A stretch of DNA of 64,000 nt from HGM04593 sp045630965 (GTDB lineage: Bacteria > Bacteroidota > Bacteroidia > Bacteroidales > Bacteroidaceae), in NCBI GenBank assembly GCA_045630965.1, contig JAZQTU010000042.1, positions 157,383-221,382 of the forward strand, written 5' to 3'. Positions 37,085 through 46,018 of the stretch are shown in pieces (the first letter of the stretch is position 1; each line of letters starts with the position of its first letter). Made by a program: the position numbers and the translations under genes. Under the pieces are notes generated by a model. That model made no database searches. It worked only from the letters and a program-made list of their open reading frames with translations, and was not told where the DNA came from.

Positions 37085-38221
37085 TTATCTTCCTTTATAC
37101 ATTTCGTCGTAATACTTCTCGTATTCACCACTGGTGATATTGTCCATCCACTCCTGATTATTGAGGTACCACTCTACGGTCTTTTCAATACCCTCCTCAA
37201 ACTGCAGACTCGGTTCCCAGCCAAGTTCCTTCTGCAGTTTCGTTGAATCTATGGCATAGCGCAAATCGTGTCCTGCGCGGTCAGTAACATAAGTTATTAG
37301 GTCAAGTGATGCACCCTCGGGATTACCTAACATACGGTCAACAGTCTTTATGATAACCTTTATGATATCAATGTTTTTCCACTCGTTGAATCCGCCGATA
37401 TTGTATGTATCGGCAACCCTGCCATTGTGGAATATGACATCGATTGCACGCGCATGGTCAACAACGTATAACCAGTCGCGTACATTCTCGCCTTTACCGT
37501 ATACAGGCAATGGCTTGCGATGACGTATATTATTTATAAAAAGAGGTATCAGCTTTTCGGGGAATTGATACGGTCCATAGTTGTTCGAGCAGTTTGTGAC
37601 TATCGTAGGCATGCCGTATGTGTCATGGAATGCACGTACAAAGTGGTCACTGCTTGCCTTTGATGCAGAATAGGGACTGTGAGGATTGTATTTTGTTGTC
37701 TCATAAAAGAAATCCTCGCCGTATGCAAGATGATGTTCACCCGAAGATGCTACCGTTGTGAACGGTGGTTCGATACCCTCTGGATGACTCAACTCCAAAG
37801 CACCGTAGACCTCGTCTGTTGAGATATGATAAAAGCGTTTACCCTCATATTTTTCGGGCAAAGACTCCCAGTAGAGCTTTGCAGCCTGCAAAAGCGACAA
37901 TGTACCCATTACATTTGTACGTGCAAAAGTGAATGGATCCTTGATAGAACGGTCAACGTGGCTCTCGGCAGCAAGATGGATAATGCCATCAACTTTATTT
38001 TCAACCATAAGCCTGTACATCGCGTCAAAGTCGCATATATCGCCCTTGAAGAATGTGTAGTTAGTTTTCTCTTCTATATCCTTAAGATTGGCAAGATTAC
38101 CGGCATAAGTAAGTTTGTCAACATTGATTATATTGTACTCAGGATATTTGTTTACGAAAAGGCGCACTACGTGGCTTCCGATAAAACCGGCACCACCGGT
38201 AACGATTATATTGCGTTTCAT
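37085..38221 (-). CDS. rfbB: dTDP-glucose 4,6-dehydratase
   Basis: Second enzyme of dTDP-L-rhamnose synthesis. Extended short-chain dehydrogenase with the NAD-binding TGGAGFIGSH (about residue 7), STDEVYGAL with the catalytic Thr-Asp-Glu (about 135), the catalytic Tyr-x-x-x-Lys as YSASKASSDH (about 183), and NNYGPYQFPEKLIP. 378 residues. Last gene of rfbC-rfbD-rfbB, 7 bp after rfbD. Confidence 0.95.
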   Translation of the reverse strand: MKRNIIVTGGAGFIGSHVVRLFVNKYPEYNIINVDKLTYAGNLANLKDIEEKTNYTFFKGDICDFDAMYRLMVENKVDGIIHLAAESHVDRSIKDPFTFARTNVMGTLSLLQAAKLYWESLPEKYEGKRFYHISTDEVYGALELSHPEGIEPPFTTVASSGEHHLAYGEDFFYETTKYNPHSPYSASKASSDHFVRAFHDTYGMPTIVTNCSNNYGPYQFPEKLIPLFINNIRHRKPLPVYGKGENVRDWLYVVDHARAIDVIFHNGRVADTYNIGGFNEWKNIDIIKVIIKTVDRMLGNPEGASLDLITYVTDRAGHDLRYAIDSTKLQKELGWEPSLQFEEGIEKTVEWYLNNQEWMDNITSGEYEKYYDEMYKGR

Positions 38222-38228
38222 ACTGAAC

Positions 38229-39101
38229 TTATTTTTTCATTTGCAATCTTTTAATACAATACATCATAGAGTCGCGCCAATGAGGTATATCAATATCAAA
38301 GACACTCTTGATTTTTGTTTTGTCTAACACTGAATATGAGGGACGTGTCACAGGCGAAGGGAATTCACTGCTGTGACATGGATTAATACGACAGTTGGTA
38401 TTGCCGGCTGTATTTGCAATCTCTACAGCAAAATCATACCATGAGCATACACCTTCATTTGAAAAGTGATATATACCTTCGTTACCTTCATATACGCCAG
38501 CCTCTAGAATAGAGAATATCGCTAAAGCAAGATCACCAGCGTATGTAGGTGTACCAACCTGGTCAAAAACCACATTCAGTTGCTCGCGTTCTGCTGTAAG
38601 ACGTAACATTGTCTTGAGAAAATTGTTACCGAACTCGCTATACAGCCATGCTGTGCGGAATATCAAAGCCTTGCAACCGCTTTCTGCTATTGCCTGCTCG
38701 CCGTGCAATTTAGTACGACCATATACTCCCAATGGATTGAGTTGCATATCTTCGGTGCGAGGGATATTGCCATCACTGCCGAATACATAGTCAGTTGAAA
38801 CATGGAAAAGAGTACCACCGACCTCCTTGATTGTCCTAGCCAGATTACCTACAGCCGTTGCATTTATCAGCTCGGCCATAGCCTCATCACTTTCAGCCTT
38901 GTCTACATTGGTGTATGCAGCACAGTTCACAATGGCTTCAACTCCCCACTGCTTCACAGCAAGCCTCACTGCCGCAGCATCGGTTATATCAAGTTCTGCA
39001 ACATCTGTGAATATGTAATTATTGGGAGAAACCGCTCCAAGTCGCTGTATCTCACAACCGAGTTGTCCTTTGGCTCCGGTAACAAGTATATTCATAATCA
39101 A
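38229..39101 (-). CDS. rfbD: dTDP-4-dehydrorhamnose reductase
   Basis: Final step of dTDP-L-rhamnose synthesis. Rossmann NILVTGAKGQLG at the N-terminus, the family's NCAAYTNVDKAE (about residue 62), STDYVFGS and YGRTKLHGE (Tyr-x-x-x-Lys, about 130). 290 residues. The ATG at 39101 overlaps the rfbC stop (ATGA); an in-frame ATG 6 bp downstream is an alternative. Confidence 0.94.
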   Translation of the reverse strand: MIMNILVTGAKGQLGCEIQRLGAVSPNNYIFTDVAELDITDAAAVRLAVKQWGVEAIVNCAAYTNVDKAESDEAMAELINATAVGNLARTIKEVGGTLFHVSTDYVFGSDGNIPRTEDMQLNPLGVYGRTKLHGEQAIAESGCKALIFRTAWLYSEFGNNFLKTMLRLTAEREQLNVVFDQVGTPTYAGDLALAIFSILEAGVYEGNEGIYHFSNEGVCSWYDFAVEIANTAGNTNCRINPCHSSEFPSPVTRPSYSVLDKTKIKSVFDIDIPHWRDSMMYCIKRLQMKK

Positions 39102-39667
39102 TAGAGTTTTTCGTTATAGTCAAACAGGAATTCTGCGTCAGCAACATTCTTGCTCAGTTTGTCCTTTTCTGACAATATCACTTTATCTGCCGGTATTTTC
39201 CAGTCAATACTCAATGCAGGGTCATTCCAGGCAACAGAACCTTCACTATCCTTATTATAATAATTGTCACATTTATATTGGAACACAGCCTCATCGCTCA
39301 ACACCGCAAACCCATGTGCAAAACCACGAGGAACAAACAGCTGACGATGATTTTCCTCGGTCAACTCAACGGCTACATGCTTGCCGAATGTTGGAGATCC
39401 TTTTCGGATATCCACTGCAACATCAAGCACTGCACCTTTTATGCAACGCACAATCTTACTTTGCGTATATGGTGGCTTCTGAAAATGTAAGCCACGTACA
39501 ACACCGTACGAAGACTTTGACTGGTTGTCCTGAACAAATGTTGTACAGCATACCTTCTCTTCAAATTCACGCTGTGCAAATGACTCGTAGAAGTAGCCTC
39601 GCTCATCATAGAAAATTCGTGGTTCAATAATAACAACTCCTTCTATATCAGTCTTTATTACTTCCAT
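39098..39667 (-). CDS. rfbC: dTDP-4-dehydrorhamnose 3,5-epimerase
   Basis: Third enzyme of the rhamnose pathway, a cupin-fold epimerase. Motifs: PRIFYDERGYFYESF (about residue 14), VRGLHFQKPPYTQSKIVRC with the catalytic His (about 57) and VPRGFAHGFAVLSDEA (about 115). 189 residues from MEVIKTD. The upstream start at 39697 falls inside the lacZ terminator hairpin, so it is rejected. No clear TAnnTTTG box lies directly upstream; the promoter is unresolved. Confidence 0.94.
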   Translation of the reverse strand: MEVIKTDIEGVVIIEPRIFYDERGYFYESFAQREFEEKVCCTTFVQDNQSKSSYGVVRGLHFQKPPYTQSKIVRCIKGAVLDVAVDIRKGSPTFGKHVAVELTEENHRQLFVPRGFAHGFAVLSDEAVFQYKCDNYYNKDSEGSVAWNDPALSIDWKIPADKVILSEKDKLSKNVADAEFLFDYNEKLY

Positions 39668-39690
39668 ATCGCAATTATTAATATATAAAC

Positions 39691-39724
39691 ATTTCAAACA
39701 GCGCCAAAAGGCGCTGTTTGAAAT
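39691..39724 (-). terminator. Terminator of the beta-galactosidase gene
   Basis: 15-bp stem atttcaaacagcgcc/ggcgctgtttgaaat with loop aaaa, 7 bp after the lacZ-like stop codon. It separates lacZ from rfbC. Confidence 0.82.
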
Positions 39725-39730
39725 ACAATC

Positions 39731-42700
39731 TTATTCTTTTATGAGTTCAAATTCTGCGCCGGATGCAAAATCCTGACCATTATGAGAACTCAAAGCTGTA
39801 AAGCGAACAAATCTCGCCTTTATAGGCTTCTTGAATATTACAGTCTGTTTATCGGCACTGTAAGGGAATTCACCCTCTGCAACCGGATCGCTCCATGTCT
39901 TGCCGTCTGCACTCACCTGGAATCTGTAGGCCTTGATATTACCATTGTTTCCACCATCCTGACGTGGCATATACTTGAAGCCCTTGATTGTAACCTCTTC
40001 GTTTGCATCGAAATCAATCCAGTGAGGATAGATAGCAACTGTTACCGAGTACATTGTATGCCAAATTGTTGATGGATCACCATCAAGCATCTTTTCAGCT
40101 TCATTACCAGGTTCACGGCTTGAACAGAATGCTACAGTAATAGGAATTGATGTAATCTCATCATAGCTGTATGTAGCAGCCAATGCTGGAGTAGCCTTTT
40201 CCCAAACAGTGATGTCACCACCCTTGCTCATGTTTACAGGCTCAATATAACGCATTGCTTTACCTTTCTTACCTATTCTATAGTAGATTTCAGCATTTTC
40301 CTTTTCACAGTTCATTGTAACAACACCACGAAGGTCACGTTTCAAGACAACTGGCAAGACACCTGAAGAAGCAACATTTGCAAGTGCAGTATAATCATCG
40401 CCAGCTTTTACAGGTCGCATTATGAAACCGACGCTATTGTCACCTGCTCTGACAAGGTCATGATCGAGAGGACCACCCTGTCCGCAGCTGTTACCACCAA
40501 GACCATTTACCTTAGCATCAAGATGCAACCATGTACCTGAAGAAACCGGAAGGTTGTGTGGATGAGCAGCCTCAGTCAATTCAACATCATTCCAAGGAAG
40601 AGCAGAAGTTGAAAGACCGCAAGTATTTACAAAGATTACACCGTTACCTGCATCGTTTGTAAGTGCAGCCCAACGTACCTCCTCACGGTTAGCCATATCC
40701 TGTGGTTTGGGGAAATGAACGAACTGGTCGGCAACAGTGCTTGCATACTGCTGTATGAATGCACCAGTACGACGGTCATTGTAGTTATTCCATGGACCAC
40801 GACCATAATATGTGTAATTCTTCAAGTCTGTTGGCAACTGCATCATATAACCGATACGTGCAAGCAATGCGTTAGCGTCGCTACCTGTTACCGAGCTATT
40901 GAGTTCAACAGAGCCGTCGGGATAGATAGTCCAAATTCTATTAGAGATAAAGTGGAACTCATTTGCGCCGAATTCACGTTTATCGTCCTGAACTGTAAAG
41001 CTGTTATCTTCGTTCTTTATACGACGACCTGGATGTTTGGCCTGGGTACGGACAATGTACTGAAGCACCACAGTACCATCATTATTCTTCTTTGAAACGA
41101 ATGAAACAACCTCATCCTTCAAATCGTAAAGACCAAGAGCAAACCAGCGGTTCCAAGCCCAAATATCATTATCTACAGGTGCACGGAAAGCACTCAAAGT
41201 CATAGAAGAGCCCTTCTCAAAAACAGTAGTGTTGCCATAAACAACATTGTCAAGAACACCGGTCCTGTTATTGAATGAAATAGAGAAACCATTGCCTGAG
41301 ATTTCAGTTGTTGCGTCAGCCTTGTTTTCCTTGACAACGACCTTCTGAGTATTCTTTGCAACATCAACCAACAAAGCTGCCTTTACAGCATCCTGAACTT
41401 TCAACTGCTCTTCCATCTGAGCATAACCCTTCTTTGCCCAAGGCATATCCTTCTTCAAAAGAAGCTGTACCTTAACAAAATACTCCTTGCCTGCAGCAAA
41501 GTTCGCATTATTGAACTTGAGTTTGAATGTCTTTGCTGTACGTGGAGCAATATTCATATCAGGCATATAGTAAGAATCTATCTGCTTACCATCTTCCCAA
41601 AGTGATATCTTGACATCAAGGTCGCTTAGAGAATTGAAATAACGCTTGTTGAAGATTTCTACGTCACCGTTCTCAAGCATCTTGATACCGGCATTCTGAT
41701 AAACCTTCTTAACTTCAAAATACTGTGGTTTCGGAGTGTGGTTCGGGAACATGATACCATTCATACAGAATGTATGGTCATTTGGACGATCACCGAAATC
41801 ACCACCATAAGCCATATACTTGTCACCGGTCTTTGGATCAACATTCCAGAAAGCCTGATCGGTCCAATCCCATATAGCGCCACCAATAAAAAAGTTTGTA
41901 CTTTCGATAGCATCCCAATAGTCTACAAGGTTACCGGCAGCGTTACCCATTGAGTGAGCATATTCAGAAATGTGGAACGGATAAACAATTCCCATTTTAC
42001 CCTTTACAGCCTCACGTGTCCAACCGATAGAAGGATACTGGTTCGAACCCATATCAACAATGTTGTTGTTACGCTCATACTGTACAGGACGTGATGGGTC
42101 AAATGCATGCAATGCCTTGTAAGCCTCAACGAAGTTATTACCTGGGCCAGCTTCATTACCAAGCGACCATATACAAACAGACGGACTATTTATTGTAGCA
42201 TGCGCCATCTCCATAACACGTGCAACGTGAGCATTACGGAATTCTTTAACGTGAGAAAGCGAAGCGTCACCATAGTAATACTGGTGGCTCTCGATGTTAG
42301 CCTCATCCTCAAGATAGATACCATATTTATCACAGAGGTAGTACCAATATGGAGCATCAGGATAGTGAGCGTTACGCACATGGTTTATATTACCCTGCAA
42401 CATAAGCATAACTTCCTTCTCCATTTGCTCGCGTGTAACAGCATGACCACGCTCAAGACTATTTTCGTGACGGTTCACACCCTTCATCTTGATAGGTTTG
42501 CCATTGAGATAGTAGTAACGTCCTGCCAAACCGAATTCATCATCTTCAGCCTTTGTATTGCGAATTTCAACCTCACGGAATCCCATGTATGTAGAAGCCA
42601 TTTCTACAACATTGCCTTTCTTATCAAGAAGGCTTACCACAAGTGTATAACGGTTAGGCTCTTCAGCACTCCATTTTGCAGGAGCTGTTACAGCAAGAGG

Positions 42701-43783
42701 TATATTTACAACAGTGGTTTCACCTTTTGCAACCGGAGCAACACCATTTACAGCTGTTGCGCCCTCAACGATTTCGTTGTTGTCGCTGTAAAGTTCATTC
42801 TTATACAGCTGAACCTTTACCTTATAGTTCTTTGCACTCTTCTTTGTAAGGTTACGTACATCAACCTCAATATTTGCAACAGCATCCTTGTACTGAGCAT
42901 CCAATTCGGTACGTACACGGATATCACGAAGTTCAACAGGATTTCTTGATGTCAAAGAGACAGTGCGGAAGATACCTGGCAAACGGAACATATCCTGTGA
43001 TTCAAGGAACGAAGCATCACTGTTACGATAAACTTCAACAGCAACAAGGTTTTCACCTTCAACAAGATATTTTGTAATATTGAAAGAAGCAAGGTTACGT
43101 GAGTTCTTTGAGAAACCTACATACTTACCATTTATCCACAAATAGAAGAAAGAGTCTACACCATCGAAGTTCAGATAAACCTCACGGCCATCCCAATCAG
43201 CAGGAACATTGAATGTTCTACGATAAGAACCGACCTCGTTGCGGAACTTATATGTTGTATGATGCTGAGCAGGTTCACGCATCACACCACCCTTCCAGTC
43301 ACCGACAGCAACCTGATGCTTGAAAATTACAGGCTGGTTTACATAGATTGGAGTACCGTATTTCTGCGAGCCATCGGGCTGCAGACCATAAACGTTCCAG
43401 TTCATCGGAACCTGAACCTTATCCCATTCCGAAGCATCGAAACCAGTCTTGAAGAAATCAACGGGACGTTCCCATGGATTAGCAACCCAGTTGAAATCCC
43501 ATGTACCGTCAAGCGAGAGATAGTACTCACTGTTTTCAGGAAGCACCTTACGCGCATTTTCCTCACTTTTAAAATTAAAGAACCATGCCTTGGGCTGTTC
43601 CTTATTCAGTGAGAGTTCCTCTGGAGATTCCCACTCAACAAGCCCTGCAGCCTGTCCCTTCTCGTAGCCATAACCGCGAGGAGCCTCCACGTCACCGTAA
43701 GCAAACCCTTTGAGGTTCTGCGCTGTAACAGTCATTGACAGTGTAAAAACCGCCATAACCGCCATAACGAATAGTTTTTTCAT
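39731..43783 (-). CDS. Secreted GH2 beta-galactosidase with C-terminal discoidin-type domain
   Basis: 1350 residues, longer than E. coli LacZ. Signal peptide MKKLFVMAVMAVFTLSMTVTAQ, then GH2 sugar-binding, immunoglobulin-like and TIM-barrel domains. Acid/base Glu544 in SLGNEAGPGNN and nucleophile Glu607 in ISEYAHSMGN. A beta-galactosidase small-chain domain follows (about 850-1130), then a chitobiase-C-like stretch (ENAEIYYRIGKKGKA) and a final F5/8 type C domain (REPGNEAEKMLDGDPSTIWH ... RFVRFTALSS). No type IX sorting signal at the end, so it is probably periplasmic. Likely role: removing terminal galactose from host or dietary glycans. Not in an obvious polysaccharide-utilization locus (no susC/susD). 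Confidence 0.93.
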   Translation of the reverse strand: MKKLFVMAVMAVFTLSMTVTAQNLKGFAYGDVEAPRGYGYEKGQAAGLVEWESPEELSLNKEQPKAWFFNFKSEENARKVLPENSEYYLSLDGTWDFNWVANPWERPVDFFKTGFDASEWDKVQVPMNWNVYGLQPDGSQKYGTPIYVNQPVIFKHQVAVGDWKGGVMREPAQHHTTYKFRNEVGSYRRTFNVPADWDGREVYLNFDGVDSFFYLWINGKYVGFSKNSRNLASFNITKYLVEGENLVAVEVYRNSDASFLESQDMFRLPGIFRTVSLTSRNPVELRDIRVRTELDAQYKDAVANIEVDVRNLTKKSAKNYKVKVQLYKNELYSDNNEIVEGATAVNGVAPVAKGETTVVNIPLAVTAPAKWSAEEPNRYTLVVSLLDKKGNVVEMASTYMGFREVEIRNTKAEDDEFGLAGRYYYLNGKPIKMKGVNRHENSLERGHAVTREQMEKEVMLMLQGNINHVRNAHYPDAPYWYYLCDKYGIYLEDEANIESHQYYYGDASLSHVKEFRNAHVARVMEMAHATINSPSVCIWSLGNEAGPGNNFVEAYKALHAFDPSRPVQYERNNNIVDMGSNQYPSIGWTREAVKGKMGIVYPFHISEYAHSMGNAAGNLVDYWDAIESTNFFIGGAIWDWTDQAFWNVDPKTGDKYMAYGGDFGDRPNDHTFCMNGIMFPNHTPKPQYFEVKKVYQNAGIKMLENGDVEIFNKRYFNSLSDLDVKISLWEDGKQIDSYYMPDMNIAPRTAKTFKLKFNNANFAAGKEYFVKVQLLLKKDMPWAKKGYAQMEEQLKVQDAVKAALLVDVAKNTQKVVVKENKADATTEISGNGFSISFNNRTGVLDNVVYGNTTVFEKGSSMTLSAFRAPVDNDIWAWNRWFALGLYDLKDEVVSFVSKKNNDGTVVLQYIVRTQAKHPGRRIKNEDNSFTVQDDKREFGANEFHFISNRIWTIYPDGSVELNSSVTGSDANALLARIGYMMQLPTDLKNYTYYGRGPWNNYNDRRTGAFIQQYASTVADQFVHFPKPQDMANREEVRWAALTNDAGNGVIFVNTCGLSTSALPWNDVELTEAAHPHNLPVSSGTWLHLDAKVNGLGGNSCGQGGPLDHDLVRAGDNSVGFIMRPVKAGDDYTALANVASSGVLPVVLKRDLRGVVTMNCEKENAEIYYRIGKKGKAMRYIEPVNMSKGGDITVWEKATPALAATYSYDEITSIPITVAFCSSREPGNEAEKMLDGDPSTIWHTMYSVTVAIYPHWIDFDANEEVTIKGFKYMPRQDGGNNGNIKAYRFQVSADGKTWSDPVAEGEFPYSADKQTVIFKKPIKARFVRFTALSSHNGQDFASGAEFELIKE

Positions 43784-43957
43784 AAAATAGTTATATTAAA
43801 GTTAACATTTATTTTCATAAACAAGCTTCACGCACGCGCAAGCGCGCATAAAACTTTGTAAAGTTAGCACTTTTTCCATTAAAATAAAAGCATTTTTCAA
43901 AATTGCTTCACCAGCACAGCAACAACACGATATACGACACCACATTTGCAGCAGTTT

Positions 43958-44167
43958 CTACCTATTTATCCAAAAATTCTCCATAAGTTCCTGATACCTC
44001 TTCGCATCACCAAGAACAGCCTTCCGACACTCCTCCACGATGTACTGTTTAAGTTCAAGAGGAAAATCAACGACCTTTTCCCAACACTCCCTGCGTCCGA
44101 TATACATACCATTGAAACTTGTTTCAAATAGAAAAACAAACAATGTAAAATGCGAAAACCGTTTCAT
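43958..44167 (-). CDS. Possible small protein, 69 residues, unrecognised
   Basis: I do not recognise it. The N-terminus is hydrophobic (FSHFTLFVFLFETSF) after MKR, like a signal or anchor segment; the rest is charged and probably helical (ELKQYIVEECRKAVLGDAKRYQELMENF). In its favour, a perfect TATGTTTG box on the - strand (complement of 44184-44191) would start RNA about 12 nt before the ATG. Against it: short, no ribosome site, no known family. It could be a spurious frame. Confidence 0.38.
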   Translation of the reverse strand: MKRFSHFTLFVFLFETSFNGMYIGRRECWEKVVDFPLELKQYIVEECRKAVLGDAKRYQELMENFWINR

Positions 44168-44301
44168 ATCAAAATCGTTTTTGCAAACATAATAATTTTA
44201 GTACTTTCAGCACACAAATAAAGTTTGCATGAGGTATGCGAAACTAGAGCAAAGTCACAAACACATTGAATACATACAAAGAGGTGGCATATATATAAAA
44301 A

Positions 44302-44330
44302 AATAAAAGTCACCAGGGGTGACTTTTATT
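44302..44330 (-). terminator. Terminator of the histone-like gene
   Basis: 13-bp stem aataaaagtcacc/ggtgacttttatt with loop agg; on the - strand it runs into a T-rich stretch (complement of 44295-44303). Confidence 0.85.
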
Positions 44331-44349
44331 CATGATGCAAATACTAAGA

Positions 44350-44523
44350 TTACTTAGCAGCCTCAAGAGAAGCCTTACGGAAAGCCTTCATTGCCTTCTC
44401 GAGCTCCAAAGAAGCCTTGCGAGCGCGTGTACCTGCAGCCTTGTTACCCTTCTCAGCCTGAGCGTTTGCATCAGCTGCAAATGCAGCATAAGTCTCCTGG
44501 ATTTTCTCAATAAGTTCTTTCAT
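44350..44523 (-). CDS. Histone H1-like (Hc1-type) nucleoid protein
   Basis: 57 residues, MKELIEKIQETYAAF followed by a Lys/Arg/Ala-rich stretch (KAAGTRARKASLELEKAMK) and FRKASLEAAK. The composition and length match the small Hc1/histone-H1-like proteins of Bacteroidetes (PF07432), presumed DNA-binding and nucleoid-compacting. The ATG at 44523 is chosen over the longer frame starting at 44556, because the - strand TATCTTTG box (complement of 44554-44561) would place the RNA start near 44549. Own promoter and terminator, so probably highly expressed. Confidence 0.85.
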   Translation of the reverse strand: MKELIEKIQETYAAFAADANAQAEKGNKAAGTRARKASLELEKAMKAFRKASLEAAK

Positions 44524-44553
44524 AATATTCTCGTTATTAAGGTTAATGATGCA

Positions 44554-44561
44554 CAAAGATA
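44554..44561 (-). promoter_or_regulatory. -7 box of the histone-like gene
   Basis: TATCTTTG on the - strand, about 31 bp upstream of the start codon. No clear -33 element. Confidence 0.6.
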
Positions 44562-44745
44562 ATAAAATTCACAATATCAAGGCATAAATGACTTTTTTTT
44601 TGCAAAAAAACTCAAAAAAAAACATTTTCTCCTCTAAAACAACGTCATAAGGCATTGTTACAAGAAACAGAGTGCTATAAAGACGGTTTACAAAGGAACA
44701 TGACAAATAATTACAAAAAACATTATGTTTGAACATTTTTTAGTT

Positions 44746-44753
44746 TACCTTTG
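44746..44753 (+). promoter_or_regulatory. -7 box of the NTase-GHMP kinase gene
   Basis: TACCTTTG fits TAnnTTTG; predicted start near 44759, leader about 60 nt before the ATG at 44821. Confidence 0.55.
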
Positions 44754-44820
44754 TAATAATACTCTATAATAGATAACATTTTTACAGATTGAACAGGTTT
44801 ATTTCATATTATATACAAAA

Positions 44821-45957
44821 ATGAATAAAAAAGTATTTGTATCAGGTTGCTACGACATGCTTCATTCGGGACATGTCGCATTTTTCAAGGAGGCATCAAC
44901 ATATGGAGACCTATATGTAGGCATCGGTTCTGATGCAACCATACGTGATCTTAAAGATCGTAAGACTATCAATTCTGAACAAGAACGCCTTTACATGGTA
45001 AAAGCCATACGTTATGTAAAGGATGCATTCATAAACAGCGGAAGTGGAATCCTTGATTTTGAAGAAGATGTTAAGGCGCTCAAACCGGATATTTTCTTTG
45101 TAAACAGCGACGGATACACTCCCGGCAAAAAGAGATTCTGCGAAGAGAACGGCATTGAGTTGATTGTAAGCAAACGTGTACCGGAGGCAGGCCTGCCGAC
45201 CCGTTCTACAACAGCACTGCGACAGGAATGCAAAATACCATACCGCATTGACTTGGCCGGAGGATGGCTTGACCAACCATTTGTAAGCAAGCACTATCCG
45301 GGCCCTGTCATCACAATATGTGTTGAACCGGACTATGAATTCAACAATAGAGGCGGCATGAGTACATCGTCACGCAAATCAGCCATTGAGATGTGGCATA
45401 TTGACATTCCCGAAGGCGACCGCGAGACTCTTGCCAAAATGCTGTTCCGCTACGAAAACCCTCCTGGCAGCCCATATATAAGCGGTTCACAGGATGCTAT
45501 AGGTATTGTAATGCCATGCCTCAATAGACTCAATTATGACAACAACTATTGGCCTACAGATATTGTAAGTGTAAAAGAGAATGAAATTCTTGATTTTATA
45601 GAAAAGAATCTTTGGCTTATACCTTTGGCTCCACGTGACAGCAGATACGACGTCCTCGCTGATACAAAATTAGATACAGAAGGTGTTAAACGCCTTGCAC
45701 AAGCAGCTGATGAATGTTGGAAGGCTATCCTTGCAAAAGACATCGATGCTTGGGGAAAAGCAACCACTGAATCATTCAAGGCACAGGTAGCAATATTCCC
45801 GAACATGATATCAGAGCATGTACAACACGCAATCAATGAATACAAGGACAATGTCAAAGGCTACAAGATAACAGGAGCCGGAGGCGGAGGATATCTTGTA
45901 GTGATAAGTGATACTCCTATAGACAAAGCAATACAGATACGTATCAGAAGAAAATAG
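44821..45957 (+). CDS. Bifunctional cytidylyltransferase-like / GHMP-kinase-like protein
   Basis: 378 residues with two recognizable halves. Residues 1-135: nucleotidylyltransferase of the glycerol-3-phosphate cytidylyltransferase/HldE-C type, with CYDMLHSGH (HxGH at 15-18) and RSTTALRQ (128-135). Residues 140-378: compact GHMP kinase closest in pattern to heptose-7-phosphate kinase HddA (RIDLAGGW at 142-149, GSQDAIGI, LIPLAPRDSRYDVL, GAGGGGYL at about 352). The usual GLGSS ATP loop is not clear; RGGMSTSSRKSA may stand in for it. Such a protein could phosphorylate a sugar or polyol and activate it as a nucleotide derivative, but the substrate is unknown. rfbA follows after 61 bp. Confidence 0.75.
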   Translation: MNKKVFVSGCYDMLHSGHVAFFKEASTYGDLYVGIGSDATIRDLKDRKTINSEQERLYMVKAIRYVKDAFINSGSGILDFEEDVKALKPDIFFVNSDGYTPGKKRFCEENGIELIVSKRVPEAGLPTRSTTALRQECKIPYRIDLAGGWLDQPFVSKHYPGPVITICVEPDYEFNNRGGMSTSSRKSAIEMWHIDIPEGDRETLAKMLFRYENPPGSPYISGSQDAIGIVMPCLNRLNYDNNYWPTDIVSVKENEILDFIEKNLWLIPLAPRDSRYDVLADTKLDTEGVKRLAQAADECWKAILAKDIDAWGKATTESFKAQVAIFPNMISEHVQHAINEYKDNVKGYKITGAGGGGYLVVISDTPIDKAIQIRIRRK

Positions 45958-46018
45958 CCTATTTGTTGCAGTCCTTGAGAACTGCAAATACAATAACATT
46001 AACCCAAGAACTAGAGAT

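Larger units (their letters stand above)
43784..44349. other. Intergenic region with one possible small gene
   Basis: Near lacZ it contains a GC-rich self-complementary spot (gcacgcgcaagcgcgc, 43832-43847) and a - strand near-match TAACTTTA to the promoter box (complement of 43860-43867). The middle holds the 69-codon reading frame listed separately; the right end is the terminator of the histone-like gene. Confidence 0.6.

Noticed and set aside
39668..39697. Upstream start of rfbC
   Set aside because: Lies in the lacZ terminator hairpin and adds a non-homologous MKCLYINNCD.
42107..42949. 280-codon + strand reading frame
   Set aside because: Antisense to the GH2 enzyme, which is intact through this region.
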